Below, one piece after another: positions 21,306 to 32,424 of a stretch of 64,000 bases of DNA. The position numbers were made by a program, and so were the translations under genes. Each line of letters starts with the position of its first letter. Within the stretch, counting starts at the first letter, position 1. This DNA comes from Anniella stebbinsi. Taxonomy: Eukaryota > Chordata > Lepidosauria > Squamata > Anniellidae. Location of the stretch: positions 9,642,001 to 9,706,000 of the forward strand of contig JARDYH010000005.1 in the NCBI GenBank assembly GCA_029215795.1, given 5' to 3'. The notes under the pieces were generated by a model. That model was not told where the DNA came from and ran no database searches. It worked only from the letters and a program-made list of their open reading frames with translations.

Positions 21306-21633
21306 ATTAACCTTATTCTGACAGCTGGAATGAAATGGGTTTTCTTATAGAAGGAAAATCTCAATGGAGTGTATTCGGTGGCAAAGCAGCTGTATGGAGA
21401 AAGGTTAAGGAATCTCTCCTGCTTGCTTTTTCTTCCCTGCTAATTGCTCTCAGCTGAGGATGCTTTGCAGTGTTTGTGGGAAGGGAAGTTTTTAGGAGGT
21501 TCTAGGAAGAAGGAGGGGTTGATGAAAATTATATAGGCCCAGGTCTGGATTTTGTGGAGGAAAACTAAAAGAATTGCAAAGTGGATTATCTCACATTGCT
21601 TCCATACTAGGGCCCTTTAGTGCTGCTAATGAT
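21306..21633. other. unannotated DNA
   Basis: No gene or repeat recognised. Confidence 0.3.
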
Positions 21634-21830
21634 GATAATAATGATAATAATAATAATATATTTATTTATTTATTATCCGCCTCTCCCTCAGGATCGAGGC
21701 GGGGAACAACATTGATACAAATGACATAAAATACATAAAACTGATTAAAACATATAAAATTAATACATTATTTCAATACAGATAAAACTCTTACAATTCG
21801 ACTGGGTAGGCCTGCCGGAAGAGTACTTTT
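21634..21830 (-). repeat. L2 3' tail, same family as 27668-29665
   Basis: (ATA)n and (TTTA)n followed by CCGCCTCTCCCTCAGGATCG and AGGCGGGGAACAACA is the reverse complement of the L2 3' end at 29570-29620 (GTTCCCCGCCTCGAT...GAGAGGCGGG). It is 5'-truncated and has no coding part. Confidence 0.8.
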
Positions 21831-22008
21831 CCACAATTAGCTGGAAGGAGTATTAAAATAGTGGCTCTACGCTATGCTTAATATAGCACTGTATTTTCCA
21901 TAAAAATCCAACAATACCTGTCGCCATGGGCAAGGTTGTACTATATATTTATCAGAAGTACGTCCCATTTAGCATCTTTGTGAAACTGGTCCTTAATGAG
22001 TTATTTCA

Positions 22009-23960
22009 TAGGATCATAGAATAGTAGAGTTGGAAGGGGCCTATAAGGCCATCAAGTCCAGCCCCCTGCTCAATGCAGGAATCCACCTTAAAGCATCCCT
22101 GACATATGGCTGTCCAGATGCCTCTTGAATGCCTCTAATGTGGGAGAGCCCACCACATCCCTAGGTCATTGGTTCCATTGTCGTATTGCTCTAACAGTCA
22201 GGATGTTTTTCCTGATATCCAGACGGAATCTGGCTTCCTGTAACTTGAGCCCATTATTCAACGTCCTGCACTCTAGGTTGATCGAGAAGAGATCCTGGCC
22301 CTCCTCTGTGGGACAACCTTTCAAGTATTCTCAATCATCTCTTCTCCAGGCTAAACATGCCCAGCTCTTTCCGTCTCTCCTCATAGGGCTTTGTTTCCAG
22401 ACCTCTGATTATCCTCGTTGCTCTCCTCTGAAACACACTCCAGTTTGTCTGCATCCTTCTTGAAGTGTGGCGCCCAGAACTGGATGCAATACTCAAGATG
22501 AGGCCTAACCAGTGCCGAATAGAGGGGAACCAGTACCTTGCGTGATTTGGAAGCTATACTTCTATTAATGCAGCTCGAAATAGCATTTGCTTTTTTTGCA
22601 GCCACATCACACTGTTGGCTCATGTTCAGCTTGTGATCTACAATTCCAAGAGCCTTCTCGCTTGTAGTATTGCTGAGCCAAGTATCCCCCATCTTGTAAC
22701 TGTGCATTTGGTTTCTTTTTCCTGGGTGTAGAACTTGGCATTTATCCCTATTACATTTCATTCTGTTGTTATCAGCCCAGCTCTCCAACCTATCAAGATC
22801 ACTTTGGAGTTTGTTTCTGTCTTCCAGGGTATTAGCTATCCCACCCAATTTTGTGTCGTCTGTAAATTTGATAAGCATTCCCTGCACCTCCTCATCCAAA
22901 TCATTAATAAAAATGTTGAAGAGTACTGGGTCCAGGACTGAGTCCTGCGGTACCCTGCTCGTTACCTCCCCCCAGTTTGAGAAGGTACCATTGATAAGCA
23001 CTCTGAGTCCAATTCTGTAGCCAACTGTGGATCCACTTAATAGCTGTTCCATCAAGCCCACTTTTAGCTAGTTTGTGAATCAGAATGTCTTGGGGCACTT
23101 TGTCAAGAGCTTTGCTGAAGTCAAGATACACTATATCCACAGCATTCCCACAGTCCACAAGAAAGGTTACCCGATCAAAAAATGAGATCAGATTAGACTG
23201 ACAGGATTTGTTCTTGACAAATCCATGCTGGCTTCTAGTAATCACTGCATTGTTTTCAAGGTGCTGACAGATTGACTTCTTTAGAATCTGCTCCAATATT
23301 TTCCCAGGGATGGATGTCAGTCTGACTGGTCTGTAGTTCCCAGGTTCCTCCTTTTTGTCCTTTTTGAAGATAGGGACATTAGCCCTCCTCCAGTCATCGG
23401 GCACTTCCCCCCTTCTACCATGTTTTTGCAAAGATAATAGACAGTGGTTCTGAGAGTTCTTCTGCCAGCTCCTTTAGGATGCAGTTCATTGGGCCCTGGA
23501 GCTTTGAACTCATTCAAAGAAATTAGGAATTCCTTGACCATTTGTTTATCAATCTCAAACTGCAATCCTGCCCCTTCAGCTTGTACTTCACTTTTGCCGG
23601 TGGGGGGGGGGGTGCATAGACCCCCTTATGAGAGAAGACTGAGCCAAAGTAGGAATTGAGCACTTTGGCCTTTTCTTTGTCATCTGTTATCGATTTGCCA
23701 TCCTCATTAAGCAGTTGAACCACCATTTCTTTCCTCTGTCTTTTACTATTTACGTATCACCAGAAAGCCTTTTTATTGCTTTTAGCATCCCTCGCTAGTC
23801 TCAGCTCATTCTCAGCTTTAGCCTTCCTGATGCCATTTCGGCACTTCTGTGCTACCTGTCTGTACCCTTTTTTTGTAGCCTTTCTTCTTTGCTTTTTTCT
23901 TTTAAAGTGTCTCTTGCCCCTTTGATTGTTTCCTGTTCACTCATAACATTCCTGAATCAT
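22009..23960 (-). pseudogene. CR1 LINE ORF2 pseudogene (reverse transcriptase) with 3' UTR
   Basis: Read on the minus strand, the copy starts near 23960 with a basic region (KCRNGIRKAKAENELRLARD), then FGSVFSHKG, PGPNELHPK, VRLTSIPGKILEQILKK, VDIVYLDFSKALDKVPQDIL (motif A), QDSVLDPVLFNIFINDLDE (motif B) and LIKFTDDTKLGG (motif C), ending in the CR1 3' UTR and the reverse of CTATTCTATGATCC at 22009. This is the CR1 reverse transcriptase that primes on chromosomal DNA. It is dead: the protein is spread over several frames between 23726 and 22381. Motif A has ALDKV where AFDTV is usual, motif B has lost its glycines, and motif C reads FTDD, not FADD. The endonuclease part is missing. GC and codon use do not differ from the flanks. 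Confidence 0.9.
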
Positions 23961-23984
23961 CCCTTTCATTGCAGTGCTACCTGG

Positions 23985-24036
23985 AAGTAAGTCTCATTGA
24001 ACTCAGTGGGGCTTACTTTTGTGTAGACATGCATAG
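23985..24036. repeat. TGCATAGGATTG repeat fragment
   Basis: GGAAGTAAGTCTCATTGAAC then CAGTGGGGCTTACTTTTGTG and GCATAGGATTG, as in the copy at 21175-21305. Confidence 0.6.
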
Positions 24037-24103
24037 GATTGTTTTATTCAGTCACTTCTTTCCTGTGTGGGATGCCTACTTTAGTTACTGGGTTCGAGCA
24101 TTT

Positions 24104-24104
<1 letters not shown>

Positions 24105-24138
<34 letters not shown>
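24105..24138. repeat. (CT)n microsatellite
   Basis: Uninterrupted CT run of 34 bp. Confidence 0.97.
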
Positions 24139-24142
<4 letters not shown>

Positions 24143-25493
24143 TTATAATAATAGGAATAAATAGCGAAATAAATGAATTAGCAGTTGCTCTGTTTGGAAG
24201 AGGAGACCAGTATTTAAAGTGTGTGAGCATGTGCATACATACATGGAACAGGAACTGACTAATTAAGACATGATTCAGGAATGCCATGAGTAAACAGGGC
24301 ACAATGAAAGTGGCCAAAGCCAAGAAACAGAAGCCCCTTTAAAAGAAAGAGGTAAGGAGGAAAATTAAAGGGGAAGTAGCCCTGAGAAATCTCAATTGTG
24401 TTTTACTTTGCCACACTGGTGTCATAATTGCATTTTAACTTTCATCACTACGAATTATGTCTGGAATAAGCCAGGAGGAAAACATTAGAATGCAACAGGT
24501 TGTGAAAGCCCTCTTCTGGATGCTATGTGAAAGCTGAATTATGTCCATCCTAGACTGAACAGCTGGTGTGGAAGCAGCCTTACCCTTATGGATTGGACAC
24601 CACAAAGATTCTGAACTATTCTAAAGCTTTAGATTTACCACTGAGAAATCCATCAACCACATAGTATGTGAAGAATCAGCGATAAAAGGAAGTGTTTATT
24701 CCATACTTTTATTTCTTCCTCTGTTCAGATGCTGTATGTCAATGCTGACTTGTTTATGCAACTGTTTACAAAAGTAAATGTCATCCCCCCTTTTAAACTG
24801 TCTTAATTTTGTTTGCTGTCTGCTGTCCTTTAGGTTCCCTGTGCTTAACCATATTAACCCATGCGGATAATGTTTTGAAAGCCCTGGAAAAGGAAATCTC
24901 TTTGAATATAATTTTTATCCAGCCTCTCTCGACTTCCAGACTAGAGAAATCCAATCTCTTGTTCTGGTTAATCAGGGAAGCGAGCTAGGAGAAGTCTGCA
25001 GAAGCCCTTAGCTGAAAAACGGAGCTTCTGGGGCACTTGATTCTTTATTCTTGGCAGGAGCATCAGTCAAAACACAGGCCTTCCTTTCTCTTAAAGAGGA
25101 AAAGAATGAGAAGAGGGTTTCCTCCTTAAGACCTGGAAACCTCTACCTTTGCCTATTCAGCATTGTTCTTCTTGCAAATGGGCTGGCTTGGAGCTTCCAT
25201 TCTATCCTGTGACAGATACGTAATTACATTGCTTTCCTTTCATGCTCTCCCTTCACAGGGCCTTCCATTTGACTTCATCTTTGCAGCTTCTATTCCATAG
25301 TTTCTTTGCTTCCCTACATTCCCAAGACCGCTTTTCCATCCTCGCACTCTGCCTCGTTTGGTATAGTGTCAGGTGAGAAGGCCACAGGGAATTGTCCAAG
25401 GCTCCACAGTGAGTAGAGCAGTCAACCTTTTACTGACCCTGTTCCTGTGCCTCAAATTTCGCAATGTTAGCTGCCTAGGAAACAGGACAATGG
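24139..25493. other. unannotated DNA
   Basis: AT-rich, mostly free of recognised repeats; no supported gene. Confidence 0.3.
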
Positions 25494-25673
25494 TAGGCTG
25501 ATCATATAAAAAGGAGGACAGGGCTCATGTAACTTTAACGGTTGTAGAGAAAAGGGAATTTCAGCCGGTGTCATTTGTATGCAATTAGTTCCTGGTGAAA
25601 TTCCCTCTTCATCACAACAGTTAAAGTTGCAGGGGCCCTGCCTTCTTTTGTATATGGTCACTCTAGTATAGTG
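25494..25673. mobile_element. family A MITE, single-unit form (180 bp)
   Basis: It runs from TAGGCTGATCATATA to TATATGGTCACTCTA, which are inverted ends. It equals the left half of the 320-bp copies, and its own arms also pair (AAGGGAATTTCAGCC with GGTGAAATTCCCTC). No target-site duplication is visible, so it may be a primary short form or a deletion product. Confidence 0.8.
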
Positions 25674-27477
25674 CCTAGACAATGAAAAAATCTGTAACCT
25701 TAACAAATAAGGATTTCTGAACCCAAAAGGCCATGTGGGCAGTTCCTCTTAGTTGTAACCTATTTTTTCTCTGTACACGAACTCCCCAAAATGGTTTTTT
25801 TTTTAGATCTGTAAGTTTCTTTCCAATGAAGAGAGATGCTTGGATAGCAGGAAGTAAGAAAGCTATGGCCCTCCAGAAGTCCTAACCATTCCTGAACATT
25901 GGCTATACTACCTGGGTCTGATGGGAATTTCCAGCAGCATCTCCAGTTCAAGTACAGAAAAAAATAGAAGATTAAGTTTAAGAGTAAATGCCCACGTGAC
26001 TTTTTGCATTCACTGCTATTGCTTAGATAGATGTTGTTCCTAATATTCCTCCTGATATTGTTCATAATATTATTCCTATCTGTCTATCTATATAATTAAT
26101 GAATACATTAGATACAGCTCAGTCATATTTATCTTTTGCTGGGCTGATAAAACACAGTTTATTGGCCTGGGAACAAACCACATGACTCTATGCTGCCTTC
26201 TCATCCCTGCCCTCTTTACTTCATCTGCCTGGCTTTTGCAGGCCTGTGGCTGGGGGTGGGGGGTGGGGGGAGTTTCCCCCCTAAATTTTCTCTGCCCCTT
26301 ATTTTTTTATGCACAAATTATTGAAAACAAATCTTCAAAAAGCCTGCAGACCAGATGAACTGCCCCCCTACTTTTTTGCTAGCCCCCTCAGAACTTTTAG
26401 GCTGGCTACCCATGGCTTTGGCACTGATTTTGTGGGTTGTTCAGACCAGTTTCCTGTTATCCTGGTTTCATACCCACCCTGGTTAATAAGCACAGTTTCA
26501 ACCACTGCTTCCCTGGTTAGATGTGACTTGCTTCAACCACAGTTTCCTTTTACGACATTAGCATAGAAGCTGGGTGCACAATGGGAGGAGAGGAAGGGAG
26601 GGATGAGAAGGAACATATAGGCACACACTGCCTTTCTCAAGCCAATAAATCATGGCTCAGGAAGTAGCAAGCCAAAATGATGGCAGAGATGGGCTGGAAC
26701 GAAAGTCAGCCGCCTGCCAGGGCCGCTTTCCTTTTCTTTCACTTGTAATCTCTATCACCATCTTTTGATTTCTTTACTGGTTACCTTCTATGGGAGACAC
26801 TTGAACCGGAAAGGCAGAAGCAAGATGGTGATGGGAAGATAATATTGCTATGAAGATGTTTTCTCCATTGCCTTTTAGGGTTGCTGACTTCTTTCTTTAC
26901 TGGCTCTACTCCTATGCCTTTCACGGTGTTCTGAGATGCAGAAATTAAGCAGGGCAAGTGTCCTCCATCAGTTTAGCTCCATACCCAGAAAAGCTCCATA
27001 CCCCCAAAAAAGTTTGTGTCTGCCTGGCTGCTGTTTTAAAAACCAGGTTTTTTAAAAAAGAGGCTCACTGCAGTCTACATTACACTGTGGCTTCCTTTCA
27101 TTTCAATGGGGCTTGTGAAGGAGGACATCCTGGCAAATTGTGTCCCATAAGTCTCTGTCCTGGAGTGCACAGCCCTTAAAGGCATTCCAAACCAGGCTTC
27201 ATTCCAGGGGTCGTCCCTTCCTGTGCTTGATGTGAATCCACACACTATCAGGCAAAACGTTGTTGATCTGAATTCCTTCTACAACTTTTTTTTAAAAAAA
27301 ATTACAATCAGCCCTTTGAAATTGTGTAGCAAACCAAAGCCATGTGACTATGTCTTTCATTTTGGTCAAGTTCCTTGCAGAACAAAAAAGATTCCCTTGG
27401 CATTTAAAAAATGGGGAAGCCTGTCAAAAATAGTCCCGCTCAAATCCGTAATGTCCTTGCAGATGGTTGAGACTATG
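25674..27477. other. unannotated DNA
   Basis: No supported gene. 26440-26570 has repeated CTGGTT/AACCAC words faintly like family B, too weak to call. Confidence 0.3.
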
Positions 27478-27667
27478 TAGGCTGACCATATGAAAAGGAG
27501 GACAGGGCTCATGTAACTTTCACAGTTGTAGAGAAAAGGGAATTTCAGCCAGTGACCATATATAAAAGAAGGCAGGGCCCCTGCAACTTTAACTGTTGTG
27601 AGGAAGAGGGAATTTCACCAGGAACTAATTGCATACAAATGACACTGGCTGAAATTCCCTTTCTTCT
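27478..27667. mobile_element. family A MITE, cut by the L2 insertion
   Basis: The left terminus TAGGCTGACCATATGAAAAG is intact and the element runs through GCCAGTGACCATATATAAAA and AAATGACACTGGCTGAAATT to about 27667, where L2 sequence begins. The remaining right end is not found beyond the L2 3' end. Confidence 0.8.
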
Positions 27668-29618
27668 CTGCGCGCATTGCGTCTGCGAATTCGCGTCCAG
27701 CGGAACTGTTCAGGGTGGTGAGGGGTCTAACCCGGGCACCTTCCCCCCTGAATCCGATTTTAGAGCCTTCGGCGGTTCGCTGCGATGCCTTTAATAATCA
27801 TTTCGCAGATAAAATCTCTCGGATAAGAGCCGACTTAGATGCCGTCGTTATAGCAGAGGCTGACGATGGAGTGTCCGGTGACTCCGCGAGTAGAATTATA
27901 CTGGATCAGTTTCAGTTGGTGAGTACCGAGGACGTGGACAAGCTGCTTGGACGAGTGAGGGGGACGACTTGCCCTCTCGATCCCTGTCCTTCATGGCTGG
28001 TCGTCCAGGGAGGAGATGTGGTTAGATCACAATTACAATATATTATTAATGCATCTCTCAGGGAGGGGAGTTTTCCATCATGTTTAAAAGAAGCGGTGGT
28101 ACGGCCGCTTCTAAAGAAGCCCTCCCTGGATCCCCTGGACTTTAATAACTACAGACCGGTATCAAACCTTCCATTCTTGGGCAAGGTGATCGAGAGGGCG
28201 GTTGCCTTTCAACTCCAGGTAGTCTTGGATGACACTGATTTTCTAGACCCATTTCAAACTGGCTTCAGGGCAGGATACGGAGTTGAGACTGCTATGGTCG
28301 CCTTAGCGGATGATCTACGCCTGGGTATTGACAGGGGGAGTGTGTCCCTGTTGGTACTTTTGGACCTCTCAGCGGCATTCAATACCATCGACCATGGTAT
28401 CCTTCTGGAACGCCTGAGGGGATTGGGAATTGGGGGCACTGTGCTTCAGTGGTTCCGGTCCTACCTCTCGGGCAGGTTCCAGATGGTGATGCTTGGGGAT
28501 AGCTGCTCTGCAAAGAAGGAGCTGCTGTGTGGCGTACCACAGGGTGCCATCCTTTCCCCAATGCTGTTTAACATTTATATGAAACTGTTGGGAGAGATCA
28601 TCCGGAGGCATGGGGCGGGGTGCTATCAGTATGCTGATGACACCCAAATATATTTCTCTATGCCTTCGACAACATCGTCAGCTAAGGATAGTGTGTCTCC
28701 TCTGAATGAATGCTTGGAGGCGGTAATGGGCTGGATGAGGAAAAACAAACTGAAGCTGAATCCAGACAAGACGGAGGTGCTTGCTGTCAAAGGCCGCAAC
28801 CTGGGTTTGGAGGTGTGTCAACCGGTTCTGGATGGGGTTACACTCCCCCTGAAAGACTGTGTTCGCAGCTTGGGGGTGCTCCTGAATCCGTCGCTCCAAA
28901 TGACAGCCCAGATAGATGCGACGGCCAGGAGTGCCTACTATCAGCTTTGGCTGATACGCCAGCTGCGCCCCTTTCTAGAGTTGGAAGACCTAAAGATGGT
29001 AGTGCACGCGCTGGTAACTTCGAGGCTTGACTTCTGCAATGCGCTGTACATAGGGCTACCTTTGTGCCTAGTCCGGAAACTTCAACTAGTTCAAAATATG
29101 GCAGCCAGGTTGGTCACCGGTACATCTAGGAGTGACCATATTACGCCAGCTTTAAAATCACTCCACTGGCTGCCAATTAGTTTCCGGGCGAAGTATAAAG
29201 TGTTGGTCATCACCTTTAAAGCCCTACATGGTTTGGGTCCAGGTTACCTGCGGGATCGCCTTCTCCCGTACAATCCGCCCCGCACGCTCAGGTCCTCTGG
29301 GAAGAACTTACTGCGGTCGGCCAAGACTAGGCTGACAACTGTTACCCAGAGGACCTTCTCTTCTGCCGCTCCCAGACTGTGGAATGACCTGCCGGAGGAG
29401 ACTCGTCAACTTAACAGTCTTTTAGAATTTAAGAAAGCTATAAAGACTGTTCTCTTCCGGCAGGCATATCCAGTGTAATTTTTAGAATGTTTTTAGGATG
29501 TTTTAGGATGTTTTAATGCAGTTTTAATAATATTTGTCATGTTTTAATTAGTTTTATGTATTTTATCATGTTGTTGTTCCCCGCCTCGATCTAGACGGAG
29601 AGGCGGGTAAGAAATAAA

Positions 29619-29665
<47 letters not shown>
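27668..29665 (+). mobile_element. L2 LINE, 5'-truncated, with intact reverse-transcriptase frame and (ATT)n tail
   Basis: The element starts within ORF2, keeps the whole C-terminal frame, and continues into a T-rich 3' UTR with GTTGTTCCCCGCCTCGATCT and GAGAGGCGGGTAAGAAATAA, then (ATT)n at about 29621-29665. The same 3' UTR in reverse is at 21634-21830. The open frame suggests a recent insertion. Confidence 0.9.
27670..29478 (+). CDS. L2-clade LINE ORF2 protein, reverse transcriptase and C-terminal part
   Basis: About 600 codons are open with no frameshift, ending at TAA 29476-29478. The frame is open upstream of any ATG (ARIASANSRPAELFRVV lies before codon GTG 27715), so the true start is lost by 5' truncation; the endonuclease domain that normally precedes is absent. 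Reverse-transcriptase blocks are clear in order: NNYRPVSNLPFLGKVIERAV, LVLLDLSAAFNTIDHGIL (motif A), GVPQGAILSPMLFNIYMKLL (motif B), YQYADDTQIYF (motif C) and LKLNPDKTEVLAV (motif D). The C-terminal LKSLHWLPISFRAKYKV and APRLWNDLPEETR blocks are typical of the L2 clade. The catalytic aspartates of motifs A and C are kept; a usual second aspartate in motif A (AAFD) is asparagine. The protein would copy element RNA at a nicked target. Confidence 0.9.
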   Translation, partial: ARIASANSRPAELFRVVRGLTRAPSPLNPILEPSAVRCDAFNNHFADKISRIRADLDAVVIAEADDGVSGDSASRIILDQFQLVSTEDVDKLLGRVRGTTCPLDPCPSWLVVQGGDVVRSQLQYIINASLREGSFPSCLKEAVVRPLLKKPSLDPLDFNNYRPVSNLPFLGKVIERAVAFQLQVVLDDTDFLDPFQTGFRAGYGVETAMVALADDLRLGIDRGSVSLLVLLDLSAAFNTIDHGILLERLRGLGIGGTVLQWFRSYLSGRFQMVMLGDSCSAKKELLCGVPQGAILSPMLFNIYMKLLGEIIRRHGAGCYQYADDTQIYFSMPSTTSSAKDSVSPLNECLEAVMGWMRKNKLKLNPDKTEVLAVKGRNLGLEVCQPVLDGVTLPLKDCVRSLGVLLNPSLQMTAQIDATARSAYYQLWLIRQLRPFLELEDLKMVVHALVTSRLDFCNALYIGLPLCLVRKLQLVQNMAARLVTGTSRSDHITPALKSLHWLPISFRAKYKVLVITFKALHGLGPGYLRDRLLPYNPPRTLRSSGKNLLRSAKTRLTTVTQRTFSSAAPRLWNDLPEETRQLNSLLEFKKAIKTVLFRQAYPV

Positions 29666-29840
29666 TCCCGCCCCTGCCCATTTTGCCTTTCTCTGCGCTA
29701 AGAGAAAGCTGGTGCTGCTCCTCCCAGCACTGACCTTGGTTTTGCACATGGTTCCCATGATGCAATGGGCACCACACAAAGTCACTCAGCCAACATTGGA
29801 AAGAGTGTCCAAGTCCCACCATGCCACCCAGATCCTCACC

Positions 29841-29869
29841 GTTATCTCCAATTTGAGATTGGAGATAAC
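29841..29869. repeat. short hairpin beside a family A insertion
   Basis: GTTATCTCC and GGAGATAAC pair, extended by AAT/ATT, leaving a loop of about five bases. The right arm overlaps the 8-bp target-site duplication of the adjacent A element. Confidence 0.6.
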
Positions 29870-29872
29870 AGC

Positions 29873-30192
29873 TAGGGTGACCAGATAAAATCCAGGTCAG
29901 GGCTCATGTAACTTTAACAGTTGTAGAGAAAAGGGAATTTCAGCCAGTGTCATTTGTATGCAATTAGTTCCTGGTGAAATTCCCTCTTCATCACAACTGT
30001 TAAAGTTTCAGGGGCCCTGCCTTCTTTTGTATATGGTCACTCTAGTATAGTGCATGCACCTTTAACTGTTGTGATGAAAAGAGAATTTCACCAGGAACTA
30101 ATTGCATACAAATGACACTGGCTGAAATTCCCTTTTCTCTACAACTGTTAAAGCTACATGAGCCCTGACCTGGATTTTATCTGGTCAGCCTA
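29873..30192. mobile_element. family A hAT-like MITE, complete (320 bp)
   Basis: The ends TAGGGTGACCAGATAAAATC and GATTTTATCTGGTCAGCCTA are inverted. The flanks carry a perfect 8-bp duplication ATAACAGC (29865-29872 and 30193-30200), the hallmark of hAT transposition. Inside, two palindromic units face each other around CACTCTAGTATAGTGC. There is no coding capacity. Confidence 0.95.
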
Positions 30193-30304
30193 ATAACAGC
30201 AGGGATTCTCCAGGGTGTGGGGCTAGGAAACCAAGCCCTTCTTCCCAGAAGGAACCAAAGGAGGCTTCTCAGGCCTCTGTAGGGTGGGTTAGGCCCACAG
30301 GTCA

Positions 30305-30480
30305 GAGGTTTTGCATCCCTGGGATAAATCCTCCCAAGGTGGTGTACAACAAAACTAAAACCATGAAACCTAACAAAACGATAAGAACAATAAAAAAGAA
30401 TGATAAAATCAGAGCTAACGTTTAAAACTAGACAGTACAAACACAACATACCAATTCTACATCCTATGCACTTATACATA
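30305..30480 (-). repeat. probable LINE 3' tail
   Basis: GGGATAAATCCTCCCAAGGT followed by GGTGTACAACAAAACTAAAA and AT-rich sequence resembles reversed L2-type 3' UTRs. The family is not certain. Confidence 0.35.
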
Positions 30481-30547
30481 TAAGCATATTTGCATAATCC
30501 CTGCTTTTGCTAGCGGGGAGGCAGGTTAAAAAACAAGGCAAGGCAGT

Positions 30548-31395
30548 GGCTGAATTCGGACGACATATTAAGCAACGGAGGAGGTGGGGAACAATCGTCA
30601 GTTGTGTTGCTTATTGTGTCATGTGGGGAGTAACACACAACGCACACACAACTGACGGTACGCTAATCTGGCAATTTAAACAACGAAGGGAAACAACGGG
30701 CTTGCACATTGTTTAGCCCCAAGCCCCATTGCTTAAAGTGTCATCCGAATTCAGCCCCCCTCTCTCCGTGGACTATTCCGTTTGGGGATAGAGTTCTGCT
30801 GGCTAGAGCAGCCAAACCCCCCCTTGCCGCTCTATGCAGCAGGCAGAACTCATGGTGCATGCTGGGATACGGCTGGGGGACTGAGGGAGGGGGAGGTAGG
30901 AGACACTGCAACCAAAATGGCCGCTGCAATGATTGTAGCAACTGAGGCGTTTGCTGGTGCCGAGCAGCGCTGGCTGCAGCATGTCGTCTGTGGAGCTCCG
31001 CCTGCCTAGGGTGACCAGATAAAATCCAGGTCAGGGCTCATGTAACTTTAACAGTTGTAGAGAAAAGGGAATTTCAGCCAGTGTCATTTATATGCAATTC
31101 GTTCCTGGTGAAATTCCCTCTTCATCACAACAGTAAAAGTTGCAGAGGCCCTGCCTTCTTTTGTATATGGTCACTCTAGTATAGTGCCTGTAACTTTAAC
31201 TGTTGTGATGACAAGGGAATATCACCAGGAACTAATTGCATACAAATGACACTGGCTGAAATTCCCTTTTCTCTACAACTGTTAAAGTTACATGAGCCCT
31301 GACCTGGATTTTATCTGGTCAGCCTACGCCTGCCTAATGCACGGTCAGTACGCTATTTACCCCTCCGTTGCCTAATATGTTGTCCGAACTGAGCC
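30548..31395. mobile_element. family F element with nested family A copy
   Basis: The left end is GGCTGAATTCGGACGACATA and continues TTAAGCAACGGAGG. The right end, read in reverse, is GGCTCAGTTCGGACAACATA then TTAGGCAACGGAGG. An inner inverted copy (30727-30756, ending CATCCGAATTCAG) makes 30551-30756 a smaller palindrome within the larger one. Possible 3-bp duplication AGT on each side (30545-30547, 31396-31398). Without the nested A element it is about 520 bp. Confidence 0.7.
31007..31326. mobile_element. family A hAT-like MITE, complete (320 bp)
   Basis: Ends TAGGGTGACCAGATAAAATC and GATTTTATCTGGTCAGCCTA; perfect 8-bp duplication CGCCTGCC at 30999-31006 and 31327-31334. It sits inside family F, so it moved after F. 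Confidence 0.95.
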
Positions 31396-31398
31396 AGT

Positions 31399-32424
31399 GA
31401 CTCCTCACCTCACAAAACAATTGGAAATTGTGCTCTTAATTCTCTGGTTTCTGATACTTCACAAGCACTCCCCCCCCCCCCCCCAATTTAAAAAGCTTCT
31501 CTTTGCAGTGTTAGGGGCTAGAAATTTGCTTTGCAATAAATGATACATGATGTATTCCATGTTTGCATACAGCATTGTTGAATTGTGGAATATATGCACA
31601 CCTGGGTACGGTTCAAGCCTATTGCTGGGCAGTCTCTCAAATTGAGAGCTTTTCTCAGCTCTGTTATGTGAAATCCCATAATTTAACTGGAAAGACCCAG
31701 GGATCAGATCGGGGTCTCAAACAAACAAAGCACGTGCCATGGTGATTAATTTGAAGAAGAAGAAAAAAAAATGGGGTGGGAGGAATTGACAGGGCTCTGA
31801 ATGAAAAGAAGTTTTGAGTTCCACTGATAGGAAATTCGGCTTTATCTTCAATTTTTTTATTCAGATGAGTTTGACTGTGCAATTGAAGATTTGCCTTCTG
31901 AATATGAAAAACTTTACCTCAGGATTCAACATTCAGGTGCTTTAAGTTTGTTGACATCTCCTTAGCCTGGTGTTGGCAGGTGTCAAATATGAAACCTCAT
32001 AAACTGTCAACTGCCAAATACTGTTGTCTGTCAGCTGTTAAATATAGCATACCATTACTTATCAACTATCATATATTGTTGCCCAATATCAAATATTGAA
32101 ATATAATCAGTTGTCAAATGCTGAGATCAAATCTGTGCCTTTTTAAAAAAAAAAACGAGAGTATATCCGTTGGCTGGCCAAGTTTCAACATTCGCAGAGG
32201 AGAAATTTGAGGAGAATTTTTAGGGACAATTTCAATTCCACCTCCTGTGTGTCAGGGATAAGACTTGGGAAGCTGTGACTTCTATTAAAACCTAACTTGA
32301 ATGATTGACAGAAAAAACGTAGAGTACAGATTGAACGCTATTGACGCAACTTTAATGGGTTGAGGGGAGATGGGCAAGTAATTTGTACTTTGAAATAGGG
32401 CTTAAAAAGAAAATGGCTGCAATC
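31399..32424. other. unannotated DNA
   Basis: No supported gene. A C run at 31469-31484. 31970-32130 has loose repetition of TGTCAAATAT-like words (AACTGTCAACTGCCAAATAC, TATCATATATTGTTGCC), a decayed short tandem repeat. Confidence 0.35.

Noticed and set aside
26440..26570. Possible family B copy with CTGGTT / AACCAC words
   Set aside because: The order and ends do not match the two supported B copies.
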